This document shows, in pieces, positions 19,073 through 27,740 of a stretch of 64,000 nt of DNA. Source of the stretch: Flavobacterium zhairuonense. Lineage in GTDB: Bacteria; Bacteroidota; Bacteroidia; Flavobacteriales; Flavobacteriaceae. The position numbers and the translations under genes were made by a program. Position 1 is the stretch's first letter; each line of letters begins with the position of its first letter. Where the stretch lies: the NCBI RefSeq assembly GCF_004352915.1, contig NZ_SJSY01000072.1:186001-250000 (forward strand), given 5' to 3'. A model generated the notes under the pieces. The model was not told where the DNA came from and made no database searches. It saw nothing but the letters and a program-made list of their open reading frames with translations.

Positions 19073-19112
19073 CGGGCTAATGAACAACTCTTTTTTAGAA
19101 GTAATTGAAATT

Positions 19113-19142
19113 AACCACAAATTACACAAATTAGCGCAAATT
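19113..19142. repeat. Left bracket of the GxxExxY gene (inverted with 19545-19574)
   Basis: A 30-nt stretch (aaccacaaattacacaaatt...) built of ~10-nt 'cacaaatta' modules ends 4 nt beyond the stop codon of the GxxExxY gene. Its reverse complement matches 19545-19574 at 26 of 30 positions. Confidence 0.85.
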
Positions 19143-19146
19143 CAGT

Positions 19147-19539
19147 TTATGAATTTATCAATCTTTTGTGTACTAATGATTTGTTTTGAAAGTTTGCAAT
19201 TATTCCGACAGGAGTATCGGCAAGCTTCATGTAATTTAATGTTTGAGCAAGATGGTCATTGCTAATTTCCCTTACTGATTTTACTTCTAATATTATATCT
19301 TCATAAACTATAAAATCGGCATAAAATTTATGAGGCAAAATAACTCCTTTGTATTCTATAGAAAATTCCTTTTCTCGATGATAAGGAATGTTATTGTTTT
19401 TAAATTCGATTTCTAATGCGTCTTTGTATACAATTTCAAGTAATCCAGGCCCCAATAATCTATGTACTTCCATGCATATGCCTACAATTTGATAATTTTG
19501 ATCTTTCTTGTAGTAATATTCGTTTGTATCAATCATCAA
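19147..19539 (-). CDS. GxxExxY protein, PD-(D/E)XK nuclease fold
   Basis: A 130-residue protein of the GxxExxY family, which I recall being placed in the PD-(D/E)XK nuclease superfamily. The name motif is G32-L-L-E35-I-V-Y38. Nuclease-like residues are Asp75 (FYADFIVYED), Glu85-Val-Lys87 (ILEVKSV) and a QxxxY motif (Gln99-Tyr103), as in RecB-type nucleases. So the active site looks complete. The length is normal for the family; biochemical function is unproven. The gene separates miaB from the sigma-54 activator in an otherwise housekeeping block and is bracketed by inverted 30-nt repeats 4-5 nt outside its ends. Met2 (19536) is an equally possible start. Confidence 0.88.
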   Translation of the reverse strand: MMIDTNEYYYKKDQNYQIVGICMEVHRLLGPGLLEIVYKDALEIEFKNNNIPYHREKEFSIEYKGVILPHKFYADFIVYEDIILEVKSVREISNDHLAQTLNYMKLADTPVGIIANFQNKSLVHKRLINS

Positions 19540-19544
19540 TAATT

Positions 19545-19574
19545 AATTTGCGGAAATTTGTGAAATTTGCGGTT
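19545..19574. repeat. Right bracket of the GxxExxY gene
   Basis: A 30-nt inverted partner of 19113-19142 (26/30 matches). It lies between the miaB stop (19581) and the GxxExxY start (19539), leaving only 5 nt before the ATG. The gene's ribosome-binding region is therefore inside the repeat. Confidence 0.85.
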
Positions 19575-19580
19575 AAAAAA

Positions 19581-21026
19581 CTAATTCATTTCAGAATATC
19601 CTACTGCTTCTCCTTTTAAGGTTCCAGAAGTACAGCTTGTAATTTTTACGTTTACGAAATCTCCAATTTTATAATTCTCTTTTGGGAAAACCACCGTAAT
19701 ACTTTGAGAATTTCTTCCAGAGAATTCGTCTTTAGATTTTTTAGAAACTTTTTCTACTAAAACTTCAACCGTTTTTCCGACAAATTCCTCACTTCTAAAC
19801 CAAGCGTGTTTTTGCTGTAAATCGACAATCTCCTGTAATCTTCTGGCTTTAGTTTCTTCCTCAACATCATCTTTCATTTTTCTTCCAGCCAAAGTTCCAG
19901 GGCGTTCAGAATACGAATACATATAACCGAAATTATATTTCACATATTCCATTAAACTCATTGTATCTTGATGATCTTGTTCAGTTTCAGTTGGAAAACC
20001 AGCAATCATATCTTGCGAAATTGAAGCATCTGGAACAATCGTTCTAATTTTATCAATCAAAGCCATATATTCTTCACGAGAGTGCAAACGATTCATTTCT
20101 TTTAAAATTCTATTACTTCCAGACTGAACTGGCAAGTGAATATGTTTGCAGATATTCGGATATTTCGCTATAACGTGCAAAATGCTTTCGTGCATATCCT
20201 GCGGATTTGAAGTCGAAAAGCGAATACGCATTTTCGGAAAACCAACAGCAACCATTTCCAATAATTGATCAAAATCAACCGCAGTTGCTTTTTGCATTTC
20301 AGAAGCGTTAACGAAATCTTTTTTCAATCCGCCACCGTACCAAAGATAGCTGTCAACGTTTTGTCCAAGAAGTGTAACTTCTTTATAGCCATTATTCCAT
20401 AAATCTTGAATCTCATTCATTATACTTTGCGGTTCACGGCTACGCTCACGTCCACGCGTAAAAGGCACAACGCAAAACGTGCACATATTATCGCAACCAC
20501 GAGTAATCGAAACCAAAGCTGTAATTCCGTTGCTCATTAAACGAACAGGCGAAATATCTCCGTAAGTTTCTTCTTTTGATAAGATTACATTAATGGCGTC
20601 ACGGCCTTCTTCAACTTCAGCCAATAAATTAGGAAGATCTTTATAAGCGTCTGGACCAACAACAAGATCAACTATTTTTTCTTCTTCCAAAAACTGACTT
20701 TTCAAACGTTCCGCCATACAGCCCAAAACACCCACTTTCATTTTTGGATTCGTACGTTTTACCGCATTGTATTTTTCAAGACGTTTGCGAATAGTTTGTT
20801 CTGCTTTATCTCGAATAGAACAAGTGTTCACCAAAACCAAATCAGCTTCTTCAAGAACTGAAGTTGTGTTATATCCTCCGTCAGACAAAATCGAAGCTAC
20901 GACTTCACTGTCCGAAAAATTCATCGCACAGCCGTAACTTTCTATAAATAGTTTTTTAGTATTCTCAGGTTTATTTTCCAAAACAAGACTTTCGCCCTGT
21001 TTACTTTCTTCAATAATCTTTTCCAT
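19581..21026 (-). CDS. miaB: tRNA-2-methylthio-N6-dimethylallyladenosine synthase MiaB
   Basis: A 481-residue radical-SAM methylthiotransferase that modifies i6A37 in tRNA. It has the N-terminal UPF0004 domain with its cluster cysteines ('IESYGCAMNFSDSE', 'LVNTCSIRDKAE', 'VGVLGCMAERLK'). The radical SAM motif is 'TRGCDNMCTFCVVPFTRGRE' (CxxxCxxC) and a TRAM domain closes the C-terminus. 'CVVPFTRGRERSR' is typical of MiaB rather than RimO. A good promoter lies just upstream, so miaB is the first gene of the block leading to secG. Confidence 0.97.
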   Translation of the reverse strand: MEKIIEESKQGESLVLENKPENTKKLFIESYGCAMNFSDSEVVASILSDGGYNTTSVLEEADLVLVNTCSIRDKAEQTIRKRLEKYNAVKRTNPKMKVGVLGCMAERLKSQFLEEEKIVDLVVGPDAYKDLPNLLAEVEEGRDAINVILSKEETYGDISPVRLMSNGITALVSITRGCDNMCTFCVVPFTRGRERSREPQSIMNEIQDLWNNGYKEVTLLGQNVDSYLWYGGGLKKDFVNASEMQKATAVDFDQLLEMVAVGFPKMRIRFSTSNPQDMHESILHVIAKYPNICKHIHLPVQSGSNRILKEMNRLHSREEYMALIDKIRTIVPDASISQDMIAGFPTETEQDHQDTMSLMEYVKYNFGYMYSYSERPGTLAGRKMKDDVEEETKARRLQEIVDLQQKHAWFRSEEFVGKTVEVLVEKVSKKSKDEFSGRNSQSITVVFPKENYKIGDFVNVKITSCTSGTLKGEAVGYSEMN

Positions 21027-21043
21027 TGTAAAAATTCAAAGTG

Positions 21044-21075
21044 CAAAGATAGGTTAAATGTGTTTAATCTGACAA
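21044..21075 (-). promoter_or_regulatory. Promoter of the miaB operon (TTG-N21-TATCTTTG)
   Basis: On the minus strand TTG (21075-21073) is followed after 21 nt by TATCTTTG (21051-21044) and a C. This fits the -33/-7 promoter pattern of Flavobacteriia well. The predicted start site is about 10 nt before the miaB ATG at 21026. Confidence 0.75.
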
Positions 21076-21200
21076 GATGTCAGATAAAGAATTAACAATG
21101 TTTTTCGAAATTGGGATAGATTATCTGTCTGTAAACTTTAATATAGAAAATAGACAAAGGATAATTCATAACTCACAATTTATAATTCATAATTATCAAG

Positions 21201-21345
21201 AGCTATTTCCAGCTTTCCGCTTCTTGTCCTCATAAAAAAAGCAAAGTTTCTAATGTTTTAAAAAGAGCTTCCGTTGGTCGCTTTTTTAAAACAAGAAACT
21301 TTTGCTTTTTTTACTCCGGGCAATCCGCTATAATCTGGGCTAGGG
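21201..21345. repeat. Palindromic element of unknown type
   Basis: Arms 21234-21265 and 21281-21311 are nearly perfect inverted copies of an 'aaaaaagcaaagtttct...ttttaaaaag' sequence around a short centre (agcttccgttggtcg). The flanks are unusually G+C-rich for this genome: 'agctttccgcttcttgtcct' on the left and 'ctccgggcaatccgctataa' on the right. I recall similar 'gcggattgcccgg' blocks as a repeated intergenic element in flavobacteria, but I cannot confirm that here. It could be a structured RNA, a double terminator or a mobile palindrome. Confidence 0.65.
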
Positions 21346-21596
21346 CTTTCGATTTCAAAAGAAAATTTGATTTGAAGAAAATTCTAAATTGAATTGTAGA
21401 TTTTATCATGTGCTTTTTATAATCTAAAATCTCAACTCTAAAATCTAAAATAAAAGAATTTCTCGGTCATTATCATTTAAAAATTACACCTATATATATA
21501 ATAGGTGAGATTACAGATAAATCTGCAATTTTGGGAAACATAATATTAAAATAACTCAAAAATGAGTTCATAAGGTTAATATTTAAAAAAAATAAA

Positions 21597-21604
21597 TACT
21601 TTTG
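21597..21604 (+). promoter_or_regulatory. -7 box of topA
   Basis: TACTTTTG matches TAnnTTTG and lies 18 nt before the ATG at 21623. It overlaps an in-frame TTG at 21602, which argues against that TTG being the start. Confidence 0.6.
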
Positions 21605-21622
21605 TTGCAGAAAATAAGAGCA

Positions 21623-24139
21623 ATGGCAAAGAATTTAGTAATAGTGGAGTCACCTGCAAAGGCGAAAACGATCGAGAAATTTCTTGGGAGTGATTTTCAG
21701 GTGGAGTCAAGTTATGGTCACATAGCCGACTTACCATCAAAGGAAATAGGAGTAGATGTAGAAAATGGTTTTAAACCAAAATATGAAGTTTCTCCGGATA
21801 AAAAAGCCTTGGTAACGAAACTAAAATCACTATCTAAGAATGCCGAAACGGTTTGGTTGGCATCCGATGAGGACCGCGAGGGAGAGGCTATTTCATGGCA
21901 CTTGGCGGAAGAATTAAAACTGGATACAAAAAAAACCAAACGAATTGTTTTTCACGAGATTACAAAATCTGCGATTCTTAAAGCAATCGACAATCCAAGA
22001 GAAATTGATTATAATTTAGTAAACGCACAACAGGCACGACGTGTTTTGGACCGTTTAGTAGGTTACGAATTATCTCCGGTTTTATGGAGAAAAATCAAAG
22101 GCGGACTTTCTGCTGGTCGTGTACAATCTGTTTCTGTACGTCTGATTGTTGAAAGGGAGCGTGAAATTCAAAGTTTTAATGCGGTTGCAACGTACTCAAT
22201 TGTTGCAGAATTTGTAAACGAAGCCGGAAAAGCTTTTAAAGCAAAACTTCCAAAAAACTTCAACACTAAAAAAGAAGCCGAAGATTTTTTAAATAAAAAC
22301 ATCGGTTCTAAATATAAGGTAGCTGATTTAGAAACTAAACCTACCAAAAAATCGCCAACAGCACCTTTTACAACTTCAACGCTTCAACAAGAGGCAGCAA
22401 GAAAATTATACTTGCCAGTTGGAATCACAATGCAATTAGCACAGCGTTTATACGAAGCCGGACTTATTACGTATATGAGAACGGATTCGGTAAATCTTTC
22501 AAAAGATGCAATGGACGCTGCTGAAGCAGAAATCATAAAATCATACGGAAAAGAATTTTCGAAACCGAGAACTTTTGCAAACAAAAGCAAAGGAGCGCAA
22601 GAAGCGCACGAAGCAATTCGTCCGACAGATATGTCTCGTCACTCAGTAAATATTGACCGTGACCAAGCTCGTTTATACGATTTGATTTGGAAAAGAACTT
22701 TGGCTTCTCAAATGAGTGACGCACAATTAGAAAGAACAAACGTAAAAATCGAAGCTGATAATCACAGCGAAATTTTTACAGCGTCTGGAGAAGTGTTGCT
22801 TTTTGAAGGTTTCTTGAAAGTTTATTTGGAAGGTCATGACGACGATGAAGAAGAGCAAGAAGGAATGCTTCCAGCTTTAAAAGTAAACGAAAAGTTAGCA
22901 AATAACTATATTACAGCCACAGAACGATATTCAAGACCACCGGCTCGATACACAGAGGCATCTTTGGTTAAAAAGCTTGAAGAGCTTGGAATCGGGCGTC
23001 CTTCAACTTACGCGCCAACTATTTCAACAATTATCAACAGAAATTATGTTGAAAAAGGAACGCTTGAAGGAGTAGAACGTAATTATACGCAGCTTACTTT
23101 GCAAAACAGTAAAGTTGGCGAGAAAGTCTTAAAAGAAAATATAGGTTCTGATAAAGGGAAATTAGTTCCAACTGATATCGGAACAATTGTAACGGATTTC
23201 TTAGTGAAGAATTTCGGAAACATTTTAGATTATAATTTTACTGCAAAAGTAGAGCAGGATTTCGACGAAATTGCCGAAGGAAATATTGACTGGGCAAAAA
23301 TGATGCAGGATTTTTATAATCAATTTCATCCAAATGTAAAAGAAGTTGAAGCAAATGCTGAGCGTGAAAGCGGGGAAAGAATTCTTGGTAAAGATGCTGA
23401 TGGAAGACAAGTTTCTGTTCGTTTAGGAAAATTTGGACCAATGGCCCAAATTGGAGAAGCAGACGACGAAGATAAAAAGTTTGCCAGCTTGATGGCAGAT
23501 CAAAATATTGGAAATATTACACTTGAAGAAGCTTTGAATTTATTCTTGCTTCCAAAAAGTTTAGGAGAATATAAAGGAGAAGAAGTAGAAGTAAATAATG
23601 GTCGTTATGGGCCTTATGTTCGTCACGGAAGCGTATTTATTTCATTGCCTCGAGGAGAAGATCCTCTTGGGGTTTCTAAAGAAAGAGCTCAGGAATTAAT
23701 CGACGAAAAAGCACTTGCCGATGCGCCGATTGCAGTTTATAAAGGAGAAGCTGTTCAAAAAGGAGTGGGACGTTTTGGCCCATTCATCAAATGGAACGGT
23801 CTTTTTGTAAATGTGAGCAAAAAATACAATTTTGATAATTTATCGCAAGCTGATGTTGAGGAATTGATTGAAGATAAATTGCAGAAGAATATTGACAAAG
23901 TACTTCATAATTGGGAAGACGAAGGAATTTTGGTTGAAAAAGCACGCTGGGGCCGATCTGTAATTACAAAAGGCAAAATCAAAATTGAATTAAGCAAAGA
24001 TGTTGATGCAACAAAATTAACATTGGCTCAAGTTCAAGAAATGATTGCGGCAAAGACACCAGCAAAAAAAGCTCCGGCAAAAAAAACAACAACAGCAAAG
24101 AAAGCTCCTGCTAAAAAAGCAACAGCAAAAAAGAAATAA
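21623..24139 (+). CDS. topA: DNA topoisomerase I
   Basis: An 838-residue type IA topoisomerase that relaxes negative supercoils. The TOPRIM domain opens the protein ('NLVIVESPAKAKTIEKFLG', with acidic motif 'SDEDREGEAISWHL'). The catalytic tyrosine lies in 'LITYMRTDSVNLS'. Instead of zinc ribbons, the C-terminus has repeated C-terminal-domain modules ('GRYGPYVRHGSVFISLP', 'GRFGPFIKWNGLFVNV'). These are followed by a histone-H1-like Lys/Ala/Pro tail (AKKAPAKK repeats, last ~27 residues), as usual in Bacteroidota. The ATG at 21623 is preferred over TTG codons inside the promoter. The arginase-fold gene follows after 14 nt. Confidence 0.97.
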   Translation: MAKNLVIVESPAKAKTIEKFLGSDFQVESSYGHIADLPSKEIGVDVENGFKPKYEVSPDKKALVTKLKSLSKNAETVWLASDEDREGEAISWHLAEELKLDTKKTKRIVFHEITKSAILKAIDNPREIDYNLVNAQQARRVLDRLVGYELSPVLWRKIKGGLSAGRVQSVSVRLIVEREREIQSFNAVATYSIVAEFVNEAGKAFKAKLPKNFNTKKEAEDFLNKNIGSKYKVADLETKPTKKSPTAPFTTSTLQQEAARKLYLPVGITMQLAQRLYEAGLITYMRTDSVNLSKDAMDAAEAEIIKSYGKEFSKPRTFANKSKGAQEAHEAIRPTDMSRHSVNIDRDQARLYDLIWKRTLASQMSDAQLERTNVKIEADNHSEIFTASGEVLLFEGFLKVYLEGHDDDEEEQEGMLPALKVNEKLANNYITATERYSRPPARYTEASLVKKLEELGIGRPSTYAPTISTIINRNYVEKGTLEGVERNYTQLTLQNSKVGEKVLKENIGSDKGKLVPTDIGTIVTDFLVKNFGNILDYNFTAKVEQDFDEIAEGNIDWAKMMQDFYNQFHPNVKEVEANAERESGERILGKDADGRQVSVRLGKFGPMAQIGEADDEDKKFASLMADQNIGNITLEEALNLFLLPKSLGEYKGEEVEVNNGRYGPYVRHGSVFISLPRGEDPLGVSKERAQELIDEKALADAPIAVYKGEAVQKGVGRFGPFIKWNGLFVNVSKKYNFDNLSQADVEELIEDKLQKNIDKVLHNWEDEGILVEKARWGRSVITKGKIKIELSKDVDATKLTLAQVQEMIAAKTPAKKAPAKKTTTAKKAPAKKATAKKK

Positions 24140-24153
24140 TACAAGCACAATAA

Positions 24154-25305
24154 ATGGAATTTGATTTTCTAGAGCCAGTTAATGACGGAATTGTAAATTT
24201 TATCAATTCGTTGTCTTCTCAAGAATTGGGCAGTAAAATAGTGTTGCACACTAATGATCAATTTCCTGATATTAGCAAAATAAATATTGCCATTATTGGT
24301 GTTCTTGAAGACAGACGAAACATTAATATGGTAAATGAGGTTAATCTGACTTCGATTCGCAAGAAGCTTTATGGTATGTTTCCTGGTAACTGGGATGCAT
24401 CTATTGCCGATCTTGGTGATATCTTGGCGGGCGACTCAGTTGATGATACTTATTTTGCACTTAAAAAAGTTGTGGCTTCTTTGATCAAGAATAAAGTCAT
24501 TCCTATAGTCCTAGGAGGTTCTCAGGATTTGACCTATGCTTTGTATCGCGCTTATGACGATTTGGAGCAGATGGTAAATTTGGTTTCGGTAGATAATCGT
24601 TTTGATTTTGGCAAAGAAAATGAATCGGTTTCAGCCAATTCTTATCTGACTAAAATCATTATTGATGAGCCAAATAACTTGTTTAATTATTGTAACATAG
24701 GATATCAGACCTATTATAACTCTCAAGAAGAGATTGATTTAATCGAAAAATTGTTTTTTGATGCTTATCGATTAGGAGAGATCTCAACAAATATCGCATT
24801 GTCAGAGCCAGTTTTCAGAGATGCCGATCTTGTGAGTATTGATTTGAATTCTGTAAAATCATCTGAATCAGGTAATTTGGTGTCTTTTGAGCCAAATGGT
24901 TTTAATGGAAAAGAAATTTGTTCTTTGGCCAGATATTCAGGAATAAGTGATAAAGTTTCGGCATTTGGAATTTTTAATCATAATAGTACTGTGCATGAAT
25001 CGGTTTTGATTGCTCAAATTGTATGGTATTTTATAGAAGGTTATCATTACCGTTCGAAAGAATATCCATTTGGAAGCAGAACAAATTATTTGAAATATAT
25101 TGTTCCTCTAGAAGATGAGGAGCTGATTTTTTACAAAAGCGACAAAACTGATCGTTGGTGGATCGAAATTCCGTTTGTTTCAAACGGCAGCAATAAATTG
25201 AAAAGAAATACGTTATTACCGTGTTCTTACGATGAATATTTGTGTGCTTGCAATCAAGAATTGCCAGAAAGATGGTGGAAAGCACAGCGAAAAAATGCTT
25301 TGTAG
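24154..25305 (+). CDS. Arginase/ureohydrolase-fold protein with lost metal ligands
   Basis: A 383-residue protein with the overall layout of arginase/formimidoylglutamase enzymes, but the manganese ligands are replaced. The GGDHS motif reads 'GGSQDLT' (Gln124 for His). DAHxD reads Asp147-Asn-Arg-Phe-Asp151, so its His is lost. SxDxDxxDP reads 'SIDLNSVKSSE' (Asp230 retained, second Asp replaced by Asn). It is therefore probably non-catalytic, although automatic pipelines would call it formimidoylglutamase. It follows topA by 14 nt and precedes gldK by 262 nt. A structural or regulatory role linked to either neighbour is possible; none is known to me. Confidence 0.8.
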   Translation: MEFDFLEPVNDGIVNFINSLSSQELGSKIVLHTNDQFPDISKINIAIIGVLEDRRNINMVNEVNLTSIRKKLYGMFPGNWDASIADLGDILAGDSVDDTYFALKKVVASLIKNKVIPIVLGGSQDLTYALYRAYDDLEQMVNLVSVDNRFDFGKENESVSANSYLTKIIIDEPNNLFNYCNIGYQTYYNSQEEIDLIEKLFFDAYRLGEISTNIALSEPVFRDADLVSIDLNSVKSSESGNLVSFEPNGFNGKEICSLARYSGISDKVSAFGIFNHNSTVHESVLIAQIVWYFIEGYHYRSKEYPFGSRTNYLKYIVPLEDEELIFYKSDKTDRWWIEIPFVSNGSNKLKRNTLLPCSYDEYLCACNQELPERWWKAQRKNAL

Positions 25306-25567
25306 AAGAAAATTTCAATTAAAATCTTAATTTTTTAAAATTCTGAAAAATTAATTAATAAATATTAATAAGAAGTAGATTACATATTATAAAATTTGAT
25401 GTTTTTGGTCGATTTTTTACGTTAGTTTATCGATAAAATATTTTTTTTTTATTTTATTTAACATTATTTTTGAACGGTAAAATAAAATTCGCAAGTAGTA
25501 TTGTTTTTTAGATAAATAATAAATACGTTTACGGACTTTTAATAATGAATAGATAATCCAAATTTAT

Positions 25568-26968
25568 ATGAAGAAGTTTATTGCATTTGCAGCAATGTTA
25601 ACACTGGTAATTGGCTGTGGTAAATCAGGTGACAAAGGTGAATTAGTTGGTGTTACAGGAGGGAAATGGCATCCTGAAAAACCTTATGGAATGACTTTGG
25701 TTCCAGGTGGATCTTTTATTATGGGTAAAGCTGATGCAGATTTAGCTAATGTGGAAGATGCTCCAACTAAAACAGTAACAGTTCGTTCGTTCTACATGGA
25801 TGAAACAGAGATTACTAACAGTGAGTATCGTCAATTTGTGGAGTGGGTAAAAGACTCTACAATGAGAGTTCGTTTAGCAATCTTGGCTGACGAAACAGGT
25901 CAAAAAGCTACTGGTGACGGTAAAGGAAAAAAAGGTGGCAGTATTGCTGATTATGCATTTAATGATTCTGAGCCAGATAAAATGACGGCTTATGATAAAT
26001 ATATGTATGATAACTACTATAGTGTAGGAACAAAAGATGATCCTTATGCTGGTAGAAAATTAAACAAAAAAGTTAAGTTGATTAAGGATACAAAAGCTTA
26101 TCCAGATGAGTACTATGCTGAGGTGATGGATTCATTGTATTTACCAATTGAAGAGTCTTACAATGGTTTAAGAACGATGGATGTAAATAAATTGAAATTC
26201 CGTTATTCTTGGATGGATATTCAAGCTGCAGCGAAAGCTAAAGTTGGAAAAAGAAAAGACTTTGTTAAAACAGAACAAGTTAGTGTTTATCCTGATACAA
26301 CAGTTTGGATTAAAGATTTCGCTTACTCATATAATGAGCCAATGCATAATGATTATTTCTGGCACAAAGCTTATGGAGATTATCCTGTAGTTGGTGTTAC
26401 TTGGAAACAAGCAAAAGCTTTCTGTGCTTGGAGAACATTAAATAAAAACAGTTATATTAAATCTAAGAAAAAAGGACGTGACTTAGTAAATGCTTTCAGA
26501 TTACCTACAGAGTCTGAATGGGAGTATGCTGCAAGAGGAGGTCTGGAATCAGCAACTTATCCTTGGGGTGGTCCTTACACGAAAAGTGATAGAGGATGTT
26601 TCATGGCTAACTTCAAGCCTAACAGAGGTGATTATGCTGCTGACGAAGCTTTATATACAGTAGAAGCTAAATCTTACGAACCAAACGGTTACGGATTATA
26701 CAACATGGCAGGAAACGTTGCAGAGTGGACAGATTCAGCTTATAATCCAAATGCATACGAGTATGTTTCTACAATGAACCCTAACGTAATCGATGGAAAC
26801 AACCAAAGAAAAGTTGTTCGTGGTGGATCATGGAAAGACGTTGCTTATTTCCTACAAGTAAGTACTCGTGATCACGAATATGCTGACTCAGCAAGAAGTT
26901 ATATTGGTTTCAGAACTGTACAAGATTACATGGGAACTCAAGTAACGGGAAGCTCTAAAAGAAAGTAA
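25568..26968 (+). CDS. gldK: Gliding motility / type IX secretion lipoprotein GldK
   Basis: A 466-residue lipoprotein (lipobox LVIGC, Cys17) with a formylglycine-generating-enzyme (SUMF1) fold. Visible motifs are 'GMTLVPGGSFIMGKAD', 'FRLPTESEWEYAARGG', 'GNVAEWTDSAYNPN' and 'VVRGGSWKD'. GldK (PorK in Porphyromonas) forms the periplasmic ring with GldN at the outer membrane in the type IX secretion system. It is first in gldKLMN, with 71 nt to gldL. The identity is secured by the following three genes. Confidence 0.97.
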   Translation: MKKFIAFAAMLTLVIGCGKSGDKGELVGVTGGKWHPEKPYGMTLVPGGSFIMGKADADLANVEDAPTKTVTVRSFYMDETEITNSEYRQFVEWVKDSTMRVRLAILADETGQKATGDGKGKKGGSIADYAFNDSEPDKMTAYDKYMYDNYYSVGTKDDPYAGRKLNKKVKLIKDTKAYPDEYYAEVMDSLYLPIEESYNGLRTMDVNKLKFRYSWMDIQAAAKAKVGKRKDFVKTEQVSVYPDTTVWIKDFAYSYNEPMHNDYFWHKAYGDYPVVGVTWKQAKAFCAWRTLNKNSYIKSKKKGRDLVNAFRLPTESEWEYAARGGLESATYPWGGPYTKSDRGCFMANFKPNRGDYAADEALYTVEAKSYEPNGYGLYNMAGNVAEWTDSAYNPNAYEYVSTMNPNVIDGNNQRKVVRGGSWKDVAYFLQVSTRDHEYADSARSYIGFRTVQDYMGTQVTGSSKRK

Positions 26969-27039
26969 TTTATTAAGTAAATTAAATATAATAACCAAAT
27001 CGAATCTATTTTAAAATTAAAACCTAAAAAAAAATTATT

Positions 27040-27687
27040 ATGGCATTATTAAGTAAAAAAGCAATGAATTTCGCTTATGGTATGGGAGCGGCAGTGGTAA
27101 TTATTGGAGCATTATTCAAAATCACTCACTTTGAAATCGGACCTTTGACAGGTACAGTTATGCTTTCAGTTGGATTGGTGACAGAGGCGTTAATTTTTGC
27201 ACTTTCTGCTTTCGAACCAGTTGAAGACGAATTAGATTGGACTCTTGTTTACCCAGAATTAGCGAACGGACAAGCTAGAAAAAAAGAAGCAAAAGCTGAA
27301 ACTCCAACTGATGCTCAAGGTTTATTGTCTCAAAAATTAGATGCTATGTTGAAAGAAGCTAAAGTTGACGGTGAGTTAATGGCAAGCTTAGGAAATTCAA
27401 TTAAAAACTTCGAAGGAGCTGCAAAAGCTATTTCTCCAACAGTAGATTCAATCGCTGGTCAAAAGAAATATGCTGAAGAAATGTCAATGGCAGCTGCACA
27501 AATGGAATCATTAAACAGTTTATATAAAGTTCAATTAGAAAGTGCTTCAAGAAATGCACAAGCTAACAGCGAAATCGCTGAAAATGCTGCTAAATTAAAA
27601 GAGCAAATGCAATCTATGACTGCAAACATCGCTTCTTTAAACAGCGTTTACGGTGGTATGCTTTCTGCAATGAGTAACAAAGGATAA
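27040..27687 (+). CDS. gldL: Type IX secretion/gliding motor protein GldL
   Basis: A 215-residue inner-membrane protein. Two hydrophobic helices lie near the N-terminus ('GMGAAVVIIGALFKITHF' and 'VMLSVGLVTEALIFALSAF'; a Glu sits in the second, as known for the proton-driven motor). A long cytoplasmic helical region rich in A/E/K/Q follows. GldL is the stator partner of GldM and converts proton motive force to movement and secretion. gldM follows after 53 nt. Confidence 0.97.
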   Translation: MALLSKKAMNFAYGMGAAVVIIGALFKITHFEIGPLTGTVMLSVGLVTEALIFALSAFEPVEDELDWTLVYPELANGQARKKEAKAETPTDAQGLLSQKLDAMLKEAKVDGELMASLGNSIKNFEGAAKAISPTVDSIAGQKKYAEEMSMAAAQMESLNSLYKVQLESASRNAQANSEIAENAAKLKEQMQSMTANIASLNSVYGGMLSAMSNKG

Positions 27688-27740
27688 TTAGTTTTTAACT
27701 ATTGTATTAAAATTATTAATTAAGAACTAATTAGAAAAAA

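Larger units (their letters stand above)
21027..21622. other. Divergent spacer miaB/topA with stacked repeats
   Basis: This 596-nt spacer has no gene. It holds the miaB promoter, 'ataattcata' modules (about 21171-21196), a G+C-richer palindromic element (21201-21345), 'aatctaaaat' modules in inverted arrangement (about 21380-21452) and the topA promoter. Confidence 0.7.

Noticed and set aside
18975..19580. An insertion sequence carrying the GxxExxY gene
   Set aside because: There is no transposase (DDE, HUH or serine recombinase) and no evident target-site duplication. The flanks are module-type repeats rather than classical IS ends.
21300..21345. Possible tRNA or small RNA from the G+C-rich block near 21315
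   Set aside because: No acceptor stem, T-loop (GGTTCRA) or cloverleaf can be formed. It is kept only as part of an unclassified palindromic element.
24154..25305. Calling this gene an active formimidoylglutamase (hutG)
   Set aside because: The metal-binding His and Asp residues are replaced and no other hut genes are nearby.
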